The notes under the pieces were generated by a model. That model was not told where the DNA came from, searched no databases, and saw only the letters and a list, made by a program, of their open reading frames with translations. Positions 36,391-46,039 of a DNA stretch of 64,000 bases are shown here, piece by piece (the stretch's first letter is position 1; the number at the start of each line of letters is the position of its first letter). The stretch is from Rheinheimera pacifica (GTDB lineage Bacteria; Pseudomonadota; Gammaproteobacteria; Enterobacterales; Alteromonadaceae): contig NZ_FNXF01000005.1 of the NCBI RefSeq assembly GCF_900108485.1, positions 203,967-267,966 on the forward strand, read 5' to 3'. Made by a program: the position numbers and the translations under genes.

Positions 36391-36589
36391 TATCCAAATA
36401 CCATGTTAAGTTAAAACTGCAGTGCAGCCCCGGCGGCGCTATGCCCGGCCAGTAAAAAGTATGAAAGCTTCAGTATCTTACGCCAGATATGGTGCCCTAT
36501 ACCAATGCTTTCAAGGTGCAACATTCTCTGTATCTCAAGAAGCTGTTACACTGCGCAGATGTTTTACTTGTTGCAGGTGCACAAAGGCA

Positions 36590-37078
36590 ATGGCCCGCTA
36601 TACACAAAAGCCTCTGGATATCAGCAAAGTGCTGGCCCACAGTACTCTGGCATCACAGCAGCAACAGGTAAGCCTGGTGCAACAACTGAACAAGGTGCTG
36701 GCTGACGTATTACAGCTGGAGCAACTTAGTTTCTGTCAGGTCAGCTGTATTCGTGACGGTCGGGCGATTATTTTGTGTGCCTCGGCGCCATGGCTGACCA
36801 GTTTAAAAATGCAGCGCGACGCCATTCTAGACAATTTTCGCCGAAAAATCTTGCCTGATTTAGCCGGAATTGAGATCGAAGCCTCACCTAACGGCCAGAT
36901 CAGCAAACTGCAACTGCCGGTAGCGCAGAAAAATACCCACCAACTTTCTGATAGCGCAGCCTCGGCATTACGCTCGGTGGCGCAAAACAGCGAAGGGCCG
37001 CTAAAACAGGCATTGTTAAAACTGGCACAGAACGCTGATCCACAACAGCCAAATAGCGGAAAAACAAAACCCGGTTAA
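36590..37078 (+). CDS. DUF721-domain protein
   Basis: The start at 36590 (MARYTQKPLDISKVLAHST) gives 162 residues; the longer frame from 36422 would overlap secA's leader and lacks a site. A DUF721 domain spans about residues 5-105, with FCQVSCIRDGRAIILCASAPWLTSLKMQRDAIL. DUF721 proteins occur beside lpxC/secA and are thought to bind nucleic acids (an RNA-binding, KH-like fold is predicted). Their function is unsettled. Here it is divergent from secA, and its stop lies inside the hairpin of the shared terminator with lpxC. Confidence 0.85.
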   Translation: MARYTQKPLDISKVLAHSTLASQQQQVSLVQQLNKVLADVLQLEQLSFCQVSCIRDGRAIILCASAPWLTSLKMQRDAILDNFRRKILPDLAGIEIEASPNGQISKLQLPVAQKNTHQLSDSAASALRSVAQNSEGPLKQALLKLAQNADPQQPNSGKTKPG

Positions 37079-37092
37079 ACCGGGTTTGTTTG
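37065..37092. terminator. Bidirectional terminator between DUF721 gene and lpxC
   Basis: AAACCCGG (37067-37074), a 5-base loop and CCGGGTTT (37080-37087), with A-rich and T-rich flanks. It is symmetrical enough to end both convergent transcripts, and the DUF721 stop codon sits in the loop. Confidence 0.88.
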
Positions 37093-37109
37093 TAACTTAC
37101 AATGCTAAC

Positions 37110-38021
37110 TCAGGCCAGCTGAGGTGCCAGATAAGATATCGGCATATGGGCTTTGTCTTCAAAGGTAACAAATTCCCAGTTTTCCTGATTGGCCAGCACG
37201 GCACACAATAGCTGGTTATTCAGGGCATGGCCGGTTTTAAAAGCTTTAAACTCACCCAGAATACTGTAACCGGCCATATATAAATCGCCGATAGCATCGA
37301 GAATTTTGTGTTTAATAAATTCGTCTTCGTAACGCAGGCCGTCCTGGTTTAATACCCGGTATTCGTCCAGCACTACGGCGTTGTCAAAACTGCCACCCAA
37401 GGCCAGATTATTTGCACGCAGGTACTCTACCTCATGCAAAAAACCAAAGGTGCGGGCACGGCTGATATCTTTAATAAAACCTGCGGCGGAGAAATCCATT
37501 TGCATATGCTGCGTGGTTTCTGCAATCACCGGGTGGTTAAATTCAATGGCAAAATCAATTTTAAACCCATGATGCGGTTTAAATTCGGCCCATTTGTCGC
37601 CGTCTTCTACCCGTACAGACTTCTTAATGCGGATAAACTTTTTCGCCTGGCGCTGCTCTGCCACACCGGCTTCAAGCAGCAGATAAACGAATGGATTGGC
37701 ACTGCCATCCATAATAGGAATTTCAGCTGAGTCTACTTCAACCACCAGATTGTCGATCCCCAGCCCGGCAATGGCCGCCATCAGGTGTTCAGTGGTAGAT
37801 AAGCGCACGCCATTTTCATTAATTAAACAGGTACACATCACCGTATCACCCACTAACTCAGGTGTTACTTTGAAATCGACCACAGGATCGAGATCAACAC
37901 GACGGAACACGATACCCGTGTTGTCCGGCGCAGGTCGGAGAGTAAGCGTAACCTTTTCGCCTTTGTGCAATCCCACTCCAATGGAGCTGACTGTTTTGTC
38001 GATGGTACGTTGTTTAATCAT
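37110..38021 (-). CDS. lpxC: LpxC, UDP-3-O-acyl-N-acetylglucosamine deacetylase
   Basis: Committed zinc-dependent step of lipid A synthesis. The start at 38021 (AGGAAG site, [19 protein letters not shown]) gives 303 residues; the ORF open from 38141 is an unused upstream extension. Zinc ligands and active site are in [16 protein letters not shown] (His79 region), [32 protein letters not shown] (His238 and Asp242 region) and [11 protein letters not shown] near 260. It is the last gene of the dcw-lpxC block, 143 bases after ftsZ, and may have its own promoter in that gap. Confidence 0.97.
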   Translation of the reverse strand: MIKQRTIDKTVSSIGVGLHKGEKVTLTLRPAPDNTGIVFRRVDLDPVVDFKVTPELVGDTVMCTCLINENGVRLSTTEHLMAAIAGLGIDNLVVEVDSAEIPIMDGSANPFVYLLLEAGVAEQRQAKKFIRIKKSVRVEDGDKWAEFKPHHGFKIDFAIEFNHPVIAETTQHMQMDFSAAGFIKDISRARTFGFLHEVEYLRANNLALGGSFDNAVVLDEYRVLNQDGLRYEDEFIKHKILDAIGDLYMAGYSILGEFKAFKTGHALNNQLLCAVLANQENWEFVTFEDKAHMPISYLAPQLA

Positions 38022-38147
38022 AATTTCTTCCTGCTCAAATAATAAGCAATCACAAAATGGTGGCGAAGCATAGCATAATGTGACAATTATGCCAAATTCC
38101 ACTGAACAGCAGCTTAACCCTGCTGTCGGCCCTGCCTGCAACTAAAA

Positions 38148-38162
38148 CTATACTGAGTATAG
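38148..38162. promoter_or_regulatory. Perfect 15-base palindrome between ftsZ and lpxC
   Basis: CTATACT-G-AGTATAG has 7-base arms and one central base and begins two bases after the ftsZ stop. It contains TATACT, a good -10 hexamer on either strand, and lies about 130 bases upstream of lpxC. It may be a promoter element or an operator for an unknown regulator; no known site matches. Confidence 0.4.
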
Positions 38163-38164
38163 AC

Positions 38165-39325
38165 TTAGTCGGCTTGTTTGCGTAAAAACGCCGGGATATC
38201 AAAAATATCGATATTCGCTTTGCTTTCTGGCTGTGCTTTCACGGCAGCGGCTGGCTGCTCTTCACGCATGGCCTGCGGTGCAGGTTTTTGCATGGTGTTA
38301 CCGTGTTGTACGTACACAGGCATTGGCTCAGCGCGGTGGTTTTGCACCAGGCTGATATCCGGCCGGCGGTCTGCACCAATACCGGTGGCAACCACAGTTA
38401 CGCGCAGTTCGTCATGCATGTTAGGGTCGATTACCGCACCTACTACTACAGTGGCATTTTCAGACGCAAAAGCTTTTACTGCGTTACCAACAATTTCAAA
38501 CTCTTCGATGCTGATATCTAAACCGGCAGTGATATTAACCAGAATACCCTTGGCACCTGATAAATCAATATCCTCCAGCAGCGGGCTGGAAATAGCCTGC
38601 TCGGCGGCTTCTTCTGCCCGATCCGGGCCAGAAGCACGGCCACTGCCCATCATGGCGGTGCCCATTTCTGACATCACGGTACGTACGTCAGCAAAGTCAA
38701 CGTTGATAAGGCCAGGCCGGGTAATTAACTCGGCAATACCCTGTACCGCACCTAACAGCACGTTGTTAGCGGCTTTAAACGCATCCAGCAGGCTGGTGCC
38801 TTTGCCCAGTACTTTTAACAACTTGTCATTTGGAATAGTGATCAGCGAGTCAACGTGTTTGCTTAACTCCAGAATACCTTCGTCAGCATAAGCAGTACGC
38901 TTTTTACCTTCAAACGGGAATGGCTTAGTTACCACTGCCACGGTTAGGATACCCAGCTCACGCGCCACTTCGGCCACGATTGGTGCTGCACCGGTACCTG
39001 TACCACCGCCCATACCGGCTGCGATAAAAATCATATCAGCGCCCTGCAGGGTTTTCTTGATGGTTTCGCGGTCTTCCTCGGCTGAACGGCGGCCAATTTC
39101 CGGGTTGGCACCAGCCCCTAAACCTTTAGTGACATTGGCGCCTAACTGCAGCGTAATGTTGGCTGATGAATTACGCAGAGCCTGGGCGTCGGTATTGGCT
39201 GCAACAAACTCTACACCTTCGATATTGCTGGCAACCATATACTCAACAGCGTTACCGCCGCCGCCGCCAACACCTATTACTTTAATAACAGCTTCTTCGC
39301 TGTGGTTTTCCATTAATTCAAACAT
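38165..39325 (-). CDS. ftsZ: FtsZ, tubulin-like division GTPase
   Basis: Forms the Z-ring. The 386-residue protein begins MFELMENHSEEAVIKVIGVGGGGGNAV. The GTP-binding tubulin signature GGGTGTGAAPIVAEVARELG lies near 105-125, the T7 loop with NVDFADVRTVM near 208, and the conserved C-terminal peptide DIFDIPAFLRKQ binds FtsA, ZipA and ZapD. The linker near 320-365 is rich in Pro, Gln and Ala. It follows ftsA after 30 bases, as usual, and may have extra promoters within ftsA. Confidence 0.98.
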   Translation of the reverse strand: MFELMENHSEEAVIKVIGVGGGGGNAVEYMVASNIEGVEFVAANTDAQALRNSSANITLQLGANVTKGLGAGANPEIGRRSAEEDRETIKKTLQGADMIFIAAGMGGGTGTGAAPIVAEVARELGILTVAVVTKPFPFEGKKRTAYADEGILELSKHVDSLITIPNDKLLKVLGKGTSLLDAFKAANNVLLGAVQGIAELITRPGLINVDFADVRTVMSEMGTAMMGSGRASGPDRAEEAAEQAISSPLLEDIDLSGAKGILVNITAGLDISIEEFEIVGNAVKAFASENATVVVGAVIDPNMHDELRVTVVATGIGADRRPDISLVQNHRAEPMPVYVQHGNTMQKPAPQAMREEQPAAAVKAQPESKANIDIFDIPAFLRKQAD

Positions 39326-39355
39326 AGCTCTCTCTCCGTTTCTACGCTTACTAAC

Positions 39356-40591
39356 TTAAAATTCGCCTTTGAACCAGCTGCTGATCCGTTTGACGAAGCT
39401 ACTTACTGAATCGCGCACATCAACATTTTTTTTCTGCTGGGTGCGTGCATCTTTACCGTACAACAACAGCCCTACCACGCTGGCATAAGCCGGGTCCTGT
39501 ACGTACTCTTTTAAACCGGTAACATGCATAGGTTGCCCTACCCGTACCGGCATCTGAAAAATGTCTTCAGCAAATTCCACCGCACCTTCCATCTTGGCGG
39601 TACCACCGGTAAGCACAACACCGGCAGCAATTTGCTCTTCCAGGCCAGAGCTGCGAATTTCTTCCAGCACCAGCTCAAATAATTCCTGATAACGCGGCTC
39701 TACCACTTCGGCCAGCGTATGGCGCGACATAGACCGTGCCGGCCTGCCGCCAACGCTTGGCACTTCGATGCTTTCTTCTTTCCCCACCATGCTGCGCAGT
39801 GCACAGGCGTACTGCACTTTGATGTCTTCGGCATGGCTTAGCGGCGTGCGGAAAATTTTGGCAATATCACTGGTAACCTGATTACCGGCTACCGGGATAA
39901 CCGCGGTGTGGCGCAGCGCACCATTGGTATAAATAGAGATATCAATAGTACCGCCACCCATGTCCACTACGCAGACGCCAAGCTCTTTTTCATCGTCGGT
40001 CAGCACCGCGTAGCTGGAGGCCAGCGAGGTGAAAATCAGCTGATCGACCTGCAGGCCGCAGCGCTCAACGCACTTTTCAATGTTCTTTGCCATATCGTTA
40101 GCACAGGTAATAATGTGCGCCCGGGCTTCCATTCGCACACCAGACATACCCACCGGGCTTTTAATGCCTTCTTGCATATCTACCGAGAATTCCTGCGGCA
40201 GCACATGCAACATGCGCCGCTCGGCCGAAATAGGCACGGATTTAGCAGCATGGATCACATTTGCGACGTCTTCTGCGGTCACTTCAGTGTCGTTAATCGG
40301 CACCATGCCGCTTTCATTCTGGCAGCGGATATGTTTACCGGTAATGCCTAAATACACCGAAGACACACGGCAATCTGCCATCAGCTCAGCTTCATCAATG
40401 GCGCGCTGCACAGCCTGTACCACCAGATTCAAATCATTCACGCCGCCTTTGTCCATACCGCGGGATACATGCGTACCTACGCCAACAATGCTTAAGCGGT
40501 CATCAGCGGTAATTTCGCCCACCACCGCTTTTATCTGGGCGGTGCCGATATCCAGGCCAACAATCAGATCTCTATCCAACGACTTAGTCAT
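39356..40591 (-). CDS. ftsA: FtsA, actin-like division protein
   Basis: Links FtsZ to the membrane and recruits later division proteins. The 411-residue protein has the ATPase phosphate-binding segment VGLDIGTAQIKAVVGEI near 11-28. The inserted 1C domain follows, then VVDMGGGTIDISIY near 205 (phosphate 2), VLTGGTAKMEGA near 335 and the C-terminal membrane-targeting helix SFVKRISSWFKGEF. Its ATG overlaps the ftsQ stop by four bases, so translation is coupled. Confidence 0.97.
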   Translation of the reverse strand: MTKSLDRDLIVGLDIGTAQIKAVVGEITADDRLSIVGVGTHVSRGMDKGGVNDLNLVVQAVQRAIDEAELMADCRVSSVYLGITGKHIRCQNESGMVPINDTEVTAEDVANVIHAAKSVPISAERRMLHVLPQEFSVDMQEGIKSPVGMSGVRMEARAHIITCANDMAKNIEKCVERCGLQVDQLIFTSLASSYAVLTDDEKELGVCVVDMGGGTIDISIYTNGALRHTAVIPVAGNQVTSDIAKIFRTPLSHAEDIKVQYACALRSMVGKEESIEVPSVGGRPARSMSRHTLAEVVEPRYQELFELVLEEIRSSGLEEQIAAGVVLTGGTAKMEGAVEFAEDIFQMPVRVGQPMHVTGLKEYVQDPAYASVVGLLLYGKDARTQQKKNVDVRDSVSSFVKRISSWFKGEF

Positions 40592-41340
40592 GCTTTTCTC
40601 TTTTGTTCAGTGCTGTAACGCACCGCTATACCGGTGTCGTAGCGTAAATCTACTTCGGCTACGGCTTCGGTTTTGTGTTTACTGATCACCGGATACAACT
40701 CAATAAAGCGCTGTAACCGTTTTAAAGTGTCTTCACGCCCAAGCTTTAGTGCAACACCGTTGCTCAGGCTTACCTGCCAGGAAAAACGCTCGGTTAATCC
40801 CAGCGCCACAGCATTAAATTTATGCAGAGCCAGCAGGCCCTGCATATGGTGGAACATGGCCAGTGCATCCTGTTGGCTGCCTTCGGGGCCGGTTAACATT
40901 GGCAATGCTGTTTTCAGCTGTTCTACGGGCGCCTGAAAAACCTCACCCTGTGTATTAAGCAATTGCTGCTGATTCCAGATTGCTACCGGTCGTTGTTCTG
41001 TTACAACCACAACCAGGGCGTCAGGCCATTGTTTGCGCACGGCCACCTGATATACCCAGGGTTGCTGTAACAGGAACTGCTGCACCTGATCCACGTTCAC
41101 ACTAAAAAAGTTACCCACGTACTGCTGTTGCAATGTCTGGTGCAGGACGGTGGCATCGATATGATGAAAATCACCGTACAAACGCACCTGACGTACCGGC
41201 GCACTTTGCTGGCTTTGCATCCAGTCGCTGATTTTCGTTCCTGTCCAGGCCAGCGCTGCTACTGCCACAATAAAAAACAACACTCCGGCATAAAATGCCG
41301 GGCGTTGTTTAAATTGCAGCTGAGGCAGGCGCCAGTTCAT
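40588..41340 (-). CDS. ftsQ: FtsQ, divisome assembly protein
   Basis: Single-pass inner membrane protein that connects early and late division proteins (FtsA side, FtsBL side). The 250-residue protein has a short cytoplasmic head, a transmembrane helix at about 15-37 (FYAGVLFFIVAVAALAWTG) and a POTRA domain from about 48 (RQVRLYGDFHHIDATVLHQTL). A beta domain follows, ending in LDLRYDTGIAVRY. It starts two bases after ddl and overlaps ftsA by four. Confidence 0.95.
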   Translation of the reverse strand: MNWRLPQLQFKQRPAFYAGVLFFIVAVAALAWTGTKISDWMQSQQSAPVRQVRLYGDFHHIDATVLHQTLQQQYVGNFFSVNVDQVQQFLLQQPWVYQVAVRKQWPDALVVVVTEQRPVAIWNQQQLLNTQGEVFQAPVEQLKTALPMLTGPEGSQQDALAMFHHMQGLLALHKFNAVALGLTERFSWQVSLSNGVALKLGREDTLKRLQRFIELYPVISKHKTEAVAEVDLRYDTGIAVRYSTEQKRKA

Positions 41341-41342
41341 GC

Positions 41343-42272
41343 TTATTTTGTTCCTTCGGTCTGGTTAAGTATTGCCAGTACCAATTGCTGAAAGCTCAGG
41401 CCAGCGGCTTTAGCGGCCATCGGTACCAACGATTTTTCTGTCATACCCGGCACAGTGTTTACTTCCAGTAAATAATGCTGGCCGCTTTGGTCCAGCATAA
41501 TGTCTACCCGGCCCCAACCTGATGCACCCACCGCATTAAACGCTTTAAGCGCTGTGTCTTGCATCGCGGCGGTTTGCTCTGCGCTTAACGGCGCCGGGCA
41601 TAAATATTCAGTGTTATTAGCCTGGTATTTGGCTTCGTAGTCATAAAATGCGCGGGGTGTGCGCATTTCCACTACCGGCAGTACCTGACCATTTAACATA
41701 GCGACGGTAAACTCGCGGCCATTTATCCAGCGTTCAACTAAAATTTCGCTGTCGTATTTCAGGGCAGCACTAATGGCCTGCTCCAGCTCTTCTGCCGTGC
41801 TGGCGGCACTCATACCAATGCTGGAACCTTCATTGGCTGGCTTAACCATTACTTTGCCGCCCAGGCTGGCCAGCAAACCGGCAAAGTCGGTGTCGCTGTT
41901 GTGTACTACGGCAAAAGGGGCCGTTGGCAGCTGTTGCGCCAAAAACAGCCATTTACAGCGGATTTTGTCCATCGCCAGCGCTGAACCCAGTACACCGCTG
42001 CCGGTGTAAGGTAAGCCCAGTTGTTGCAGTGCGCCCTGCATGCTGCCGTCTTCACCACCACGGCCGTGTAACACAATAAATACCCGTTGAGCTGCACTGG
42101 CCGCCAGTTCAGCCAGCGACTGGGTTTGTGGATCAAAAGCAAAGGCATTTACACCGGCATCTTGCAGTGCTTTTAATACTGCCGAGCCAGAGCGTAGCGA
42201 CACTTCGCGCTCGGCGGAGTTACCACCAAACATTACGGCGACTTTACCAAAAGCCTTTACATTGCTACTCAT
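41343..42272 (-). CDS. ddlB: D-alanine-D-alanine ligase
   Basis: ATP-grasp ligase that makes the D-Ala-D-Ala terminus of the peptidoglycan stem. The 309-residue protein shows [19 protein letters not shown] near 11, [20 protein letters not shown] near 65, DKIRCKWL near 102, [15 protein letters not shown] near 140, and the ATP/Mg region [25 protein letters not shown] near 265. The tyrosine/serine residues selecting D-Ala look standard. It overlaps murC by four bases. Normal gammaproteobacterial dcw position between murC and ftsQ. Confidence 0.97.
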   Translation of the reverse strand: MSSNVKAFGKVAVMFGGNSAEREVSLRSGSAVLKALQDAGVNAFAFDPQTQSLAELAASAAQRVFIVLHGRGGEDGSMQGALQQLGLPYTGSGVLGSALAMDKIRCKWLFLAQQLPTAPFAVVHNSDTDFAGLLASLGGKVMVKPANEGSSIGMSAASTAEELEQAISAALKYDSEILVERWINGREFTVAMLNGQVLPVVEMRTPRAFYDYEAKYQANNTEYLCPAPLSAEQTAAMQDTALKAFNAVGASGWGRVDIMLDQSGQHYLLEVNTVPGMTEKSLVPMAAKAAGLSFQQLVLAILNQTEGTK

Positions 42273-43738
42273 GCCTGTACTCCTGCGCTGGCTTTAAGTT
42301 GTTCAATATTCAGCTGCATAGCAGCCAGCTTTTTCACTAAAGCACCGATATTGCCGGCACCTTGTGTCAGCACTACATCCCCATCCTGCAGCACACCTGC
42401 CAGGCTGGCAGCCAGTTCGGCGGGCTCGGCAACATAAATCGGGTCCAGCGTGCCGCGGGCGCGGATAGAGCGGCATAAACTGCGGCTGTCAGCCCCGGCG
42501 ATAGGCGCTTCTCCGGCTGAATACACTTCCAGCAGCAACAGCTTATCTACCGTGGACAGCACTTTGGCGAAGTCTTCGTACAAATCGCGGGTACGGGTAA
42601 AGCGGTGCGGCTGATAAGCCATAACCAGACGACGCTGCGGCCAGGCAGCCCGTGCCGCAGCAATAGTGGCCGCCACTTCGGTTGGGTGATGGCCGTAATC
42701 GTCCAGCAGCAGTACTTTGCCGTTACCGGTATCAAATTCACCGTACTGCTGAAAACGCCGGCCTATGCCCTCAAACTTGCTCAGCGCAGCCAGTATGGCC
42801 TGCTCGCTGATACCTTCGTCCAGTGCCAGCGCAAAGGCGGCAGTGGCATTTAACGCATTATGTTTACCGGGTAAATTCAGTATGACTTCACGCTGATTAC
42901 CGCTGTTGTCGCCAATAGTGTTGTCGGTGATCACAAACCGGCTTTGGGTGCCGCTTTGGCTGAATTCACTGATGACAAAATCAGCGTCGTCACTAAAGCC
43001 GTACGTCAGCACGGTGCGGCCGATTTGCGGTATCAGCGCGCGTAACACCGGATCGTCGATACATACCACTACCACGCCGTAAAATGGCAGGTTGTGGCAA
43101 AATTCCAGATAAGTAGCTTTTAGCTTTTCAAAGTCGCCCTGGTAGGTGTCCATGTGATCAGCTTCGATATTGGTGATCACCGTAGCCAGGGGTTGCAGAT
43201 GCAGGAAAGACGCGTCGCTCTCGTCGGCTTCGGCAATTAAATAGCGCCCGCTACCCAGCCGCGCATTAGAACCGGCTGAATTAAGCAAGCCACCAATAAC
43301 AAAAGTAGGATCGGTACCGGCTTCGGCGAAAATAGACGCCAGCAAACTGGTGGTAGTGGTTTTACCGTGCGTACCGGCGACGGCGATACCGTGGCGAAAG
43401 CGCATTAGCTCACCGAGCATTTCTGCACGGCGCACCACCGGAATACGTAACTCGCGCGCGGCGGCCACTTCCGGGTTGTTGCTGTTGATAGCACTTGAAA
43501 CTACCACTACACTGGCGCCGTTAACATGGCCGGCATCATGGCCAAACAGCACTTTTGCGCCCAGCGTAATTAAGCGCTCGGTAACAGCATTGGGTGCAAT
43601 GTCGGAGCCCGATACGTTATAACCTTCATTAACCAGTACTTCGGCAATACCGCCCATACCGGCACCACCAATGCCAACAAAGTGAATACGCTCAACACGG
43701 CGCATGGCTAGTTTTTTCTGTTGCGGTGTACTTATCAT
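42269..43738 (-). CDS. murC: MurC, UDP-N-acetylmuramate-L-alanine ligase
   Basis: Adds the first stem residue, L-alanine, in the cytoplasm. The ATG at 43738 overlaps the murG stop by four bases (ATGA), which decides the start; the frame is open to 43780. The 489-residue protein has the UDP-binding [23 protein letters not shown] near 20, the ATP P-loop [14 protein letters not shown] near 120, [14 protein letters not shown] near 172, [13 protein letters not shown] near 300 and [14 protein letters not shown] near 358. All Mur ligase motifs are intact. Confidence 0.97.
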   Translation of the reverse strand: MISTPQQKKLAMRRVERIHFVGIGGAGMGGIAEVLVNEGYNVSGSDIAPNAVTERLITLGAKVLFGHDAGHVNGASVVVVSSAINSNNPEVAAARELRIPVVRRAEMLGELMRFRHGIAVAGTHGKTTTTSLLASIFAEAGTDPTFVIGGLLNSAGSNARLGSGRYLIAEADESDASFLHLQPLATVITNIEADHMDTYQGDFEKLKATYLEFCHNLPFYGVVVVCIDDPVLRALIPQIGRTVLTYGFSDDADFVISEFSQSGTQSRFVITDNTIGDNSGNQREVILNLPGKHNALNATAAFALALDEGISEQAILAALSKFEGIGRRFQQYGEFDTGNGKVLLLDDYGHHPTEVAATIAAARAAWPQRRLVMAYQPHRFTRTRDLYEDFAKVLSTVDKLLLLEVYSAGEAPIAGADSRSLCRSIRARGTLDPIYVAEPAELAASLAGVLQDGDVVLTQGAGNIGALVKKLAAMQLNIEQLKASAGVQA

Positions 43739-44835
43739 AAATTCTGTCCTGTTACTTGCTGACCTACTACCTGCTGACATAGCGCCACTACCTGTGCTGT
43801 AGCATGATCCAACGCACAGGCACGCGCTTTGACGGCCATTTGCTGTAACGGTGCTTTACTGTGTAACCATTGCTGCAGCAGCGGCAGCAAGCGTTGTTCC
43901 GTTAACTCGTGCTGCGCCAGCAACAACGCTGCACCCTGTTCAGTTAACCAGCGTGCATTAGCACTCTGGTGATCATCTATCGCGCTTGGCAGCGGTACAA
44001 ACACTGCCGCCACACCGGCACACGCCAGCTCACTAACGGTAGAGGCCCCGGCACGGCAAATTACTACATCGGCCCAGGCATAGGCCTGCGCCATATCGTC
44101 AATAAATGCACAGGCCTGCGCGGTTAAATTGGTATTGCCCAGTTGCTGATACTGCTGTTCTGTCTGCAGTTGCATGGCTTTACCGGTTTGGTGGCGCACT
44201 TCAAGTACACCAGCCTGCGTTGCTTTGGCAAAAATGGCCGGTAATTTATCGTTTAATGCCTGCGCCCCCAAGCTGCCGCCCACGACCAATACTTTTAAAC
44301 TGCCGCTGTAATCATGTGCGGTGGCAATATTGATAAGCTCTGCCCGCACCGGATTACCCACCAGCTGTTGCTTGGCATGGCCAGCAAAAGCAGCAGGAAA
44401 GGCTACCAGCACCTTGCGGGCCAGTTTAGCCAGCAGCCGGTTGGTGCTGCCTGCTACGGCGTTTTGTTCGTGAATAAACAGCGGTAGCCGTTTTAACCAG
44501 GCGGCCACACCACCGGGGCCACTGGCATAGCCACCAAAACCCAGCACCAGATCCGGCTGCACGGTGTTAAGCACCTGGCGTGCCTGTAATAACGACTTAA
44601 GCAGCATCCAGGGCGCGGTTATCAAAGACAACACCCCTTTACCACGCAGCCCGGCAACGTTAACAGCGTGAAATGGCCAGCCGAATTGCGGCACCAACGT
44701 CGCTTCCATCCGGTTAGCCGTACCCAGCCAGTGAATTTGCCAGCCCGCTGCCGACAGCGCTGTAGCCACGGCCTGCGCCGGGAAAATATGACCACCGGTG
44801 CCGCCTGCCATAATCAGAATGCGCGGTTTAGTCAT
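43735..44835 (-). CDS. murG: MurG, lipid II synthase (GT28 glycosyltransferase)
   Basis: Transfers GlcNAc from UDP-GlcNAc to lipid I on the inner face of the membrane. The 366-residue protein contains [22 protein letters not shown] near 11-32, [16 protein letters not shown] near 98, [17 protein letters not shown] near 122, [13 protein letters not shown] near 190 and [25 protein letters not shown] near 263. It overlaps ftsW by eight bases. Confidence 0.97.
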   Translation of the reverse strand: MTKPRILIMAGGTGGHIFPAQAVATALSAAGWQIHWLGTANRMEATLVPQFGWPFHAVNVAGLRGKGVLSLITAPWMLLKSLLQARQVLNTVQPDLVLGFGGYASGPGGVAAWLKRLPLFIHEQNAVAGSTNRLLAKLARKVLVAFPAAFAGHAKQQLVGNPVRAELINIATAHDYSGSLKVLVVGGSLGAQALNDKLPAIFAKATQAGVLEVRHQTGKAMQLQTEQQYQQLGNTNLTAQACAFIDDMAQAYAWADVVICRAGASTVSELACAGVAAVFVPLPSAIDDHQSANARWLTEQGAALLLAQHELTEQRLLPLLQQWLHSKAPLQQMAVKARACALDHATAQVVALCQQVVGQQVTGQNL

Positions 44836-46039
44836 TGCGGCCTCCGCTGATGGCGTGTTTGCCTTTTAGCCGCACTTCAAAATCTATCCGCAGTAATAAT
44901 GCGGCAGTGGCCAGCATAATAATTAAACTGCTGCCGCCAGAGCTGACAAACGGCAGCGTTAAACCTTTGGTAGGTAAAGCGCCGGTAGCCACCCCAATAT
45001 TTACCGCCGACTGAAAACCAATCCAGATTGCCAGTGCATAGGCCAAAAAGCCGTGGAAGCTCATATTTTTTGCCAAAGCACGCTGGCCTATCCACAGCGC
45101 GCGGTATACCAGCATAAAAATAAGTGCTAACAGCAGGGTTACGCCGATAAAGCCGGTTTCTTCAGCGATCACCGCCAGAATAAAATCAGTATGGGCTTCC
45201 GGCAGGTATTCCAGCTTCTGAATACTGTTACCCAGGCCCTGACCAAACCAGCCGCCGCGGCCAAATGCCATTAACGACTGTGTTAACTGATAACCACTGC
45301 CAAACGGATCGGCCCAGGGGTCCAGAAATGCTGTCACCCGTTTCCAGCGGTATTCGCTGTATATAATCAGTACACCAATCGCCATTAACCCGGTAAAAAT
45401 AAGGCCAAAGAACTGCCATAATTTGGCGCCTGCCAGAAACAGCAAGGCCACAGCAGTGGCAAACATCACAATTACTGTGCCTAAATCCGGCTGCATCAGT
45501 AGCAGTACGGCAAAGGCGAATAACACCAACAAGGGTTTTAAGAAGCCTTTTAAATTTTCGCGCACTTCTTCATGGCGCCGTACCAGGTAACTGGACAGGT
45601 AAACAAAGAAGAACAGCTTGGCCGGCTCGGCCGACTGCAAACCAATAGGACCAATGGCCAACCAGCGGGTACTGCCATTAACATTACGGCCAAACAGCAA
45701 TACCGCTATCAATAGTGCCAGCCCGGTAAACAGCAGTAACATATTGCTGTTGTGCCACCATTGCACCGGAATATTTATTACCACTAAGGCTGCAGAAAAG
45801 CCCAGCCCCAGGTACACCAGATGGCGGATAGTAAAATGCAGCTCATTGCCATGCAGCCGGGCTGCAACCGGTACCGACGCGCTGGTAACCATTACCACAC
45901 CCACCGCCAGAATAAGCAGCAGCAAGGTAAGAAACAGTTTGTCATAGGCGGCGCCATCGTCGGCATTCCACCAGTTGGTAATAATGTGCAGCGGGTTTTG
46001 CAGCTGAGTTTTCAGCGTATCCAGTGCCAGCTGTTTCAT
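44828..46039 (-). CDS. ftsW: FtsW, SEDS-family septal peptidoglycan polymerase
   Basis: Ten-helix membrane glycosyltransferase that polymerises lipid II at the septum with FtsI. The 403-residue protein includes VMVTSASVPVA near 50, GSTRWLAIGPIGLQSAEPAKL near 120 with the SEDS signature, LLLMQPDLGTVIVMF near 178, GNSIQKLEYLPEAHTDFILAVIAEETGFIGV near 270 (with the catalytic Asp region) and GLTLPFVSSGGSSLI near 365. It overlaps murD and murG. Confidence 0.96.
   Translation of the reverse strand: MKQLALDTLKTQLQNPLHIITNWWNADDGAAYDKLFLTLLLLILAVGVVMVTSASVPVAARLHGNELHFTIRHLVYLGLGFSAALVVINIPVQWWHNSNMLLLFTGLALLIAVLLFGRNVNGSTRWLAIGPIGLQSAEPAKLFFFVYLSSYLVRRHEEVRENLKGFLKPLLVLFAFAVLLLMQPDLGTVIVMFATAVALLFLAGAKLWQFFGLIFTGLMAIGVLIIYSEYRWKRVTAFLDPWADPFGSGYQLTQSLMAFGRGGWFGQGLGNSIQKLEYLPEAHTDFILAVIAEETGFIGVTLLLALIFMLVYRALWIGQRALAKNMSFHGFLAYALAIWIGFQSAVNIGVATGALPTKGLTLPFVSSGGSSLIIMLATAALLLRIDFEVRLKGKHAISGGRND

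Noticed and set aside
36390..36589. SecM-like arrest peptide upstream of secA
   Set aside because: No minus-strand ORF carrying an FSTPVWISQAQGIRAGP-type arrest motif precedes secA; the upstream gene is on the other strand.
37110..38141. Longer LpxC with an extra N-terminal 40 residues
   Set aside because: The internal start at 38021 has a good ribosome-binding site and matches the family N-terminus; the extension is Cys-rich and non-homologous in style.
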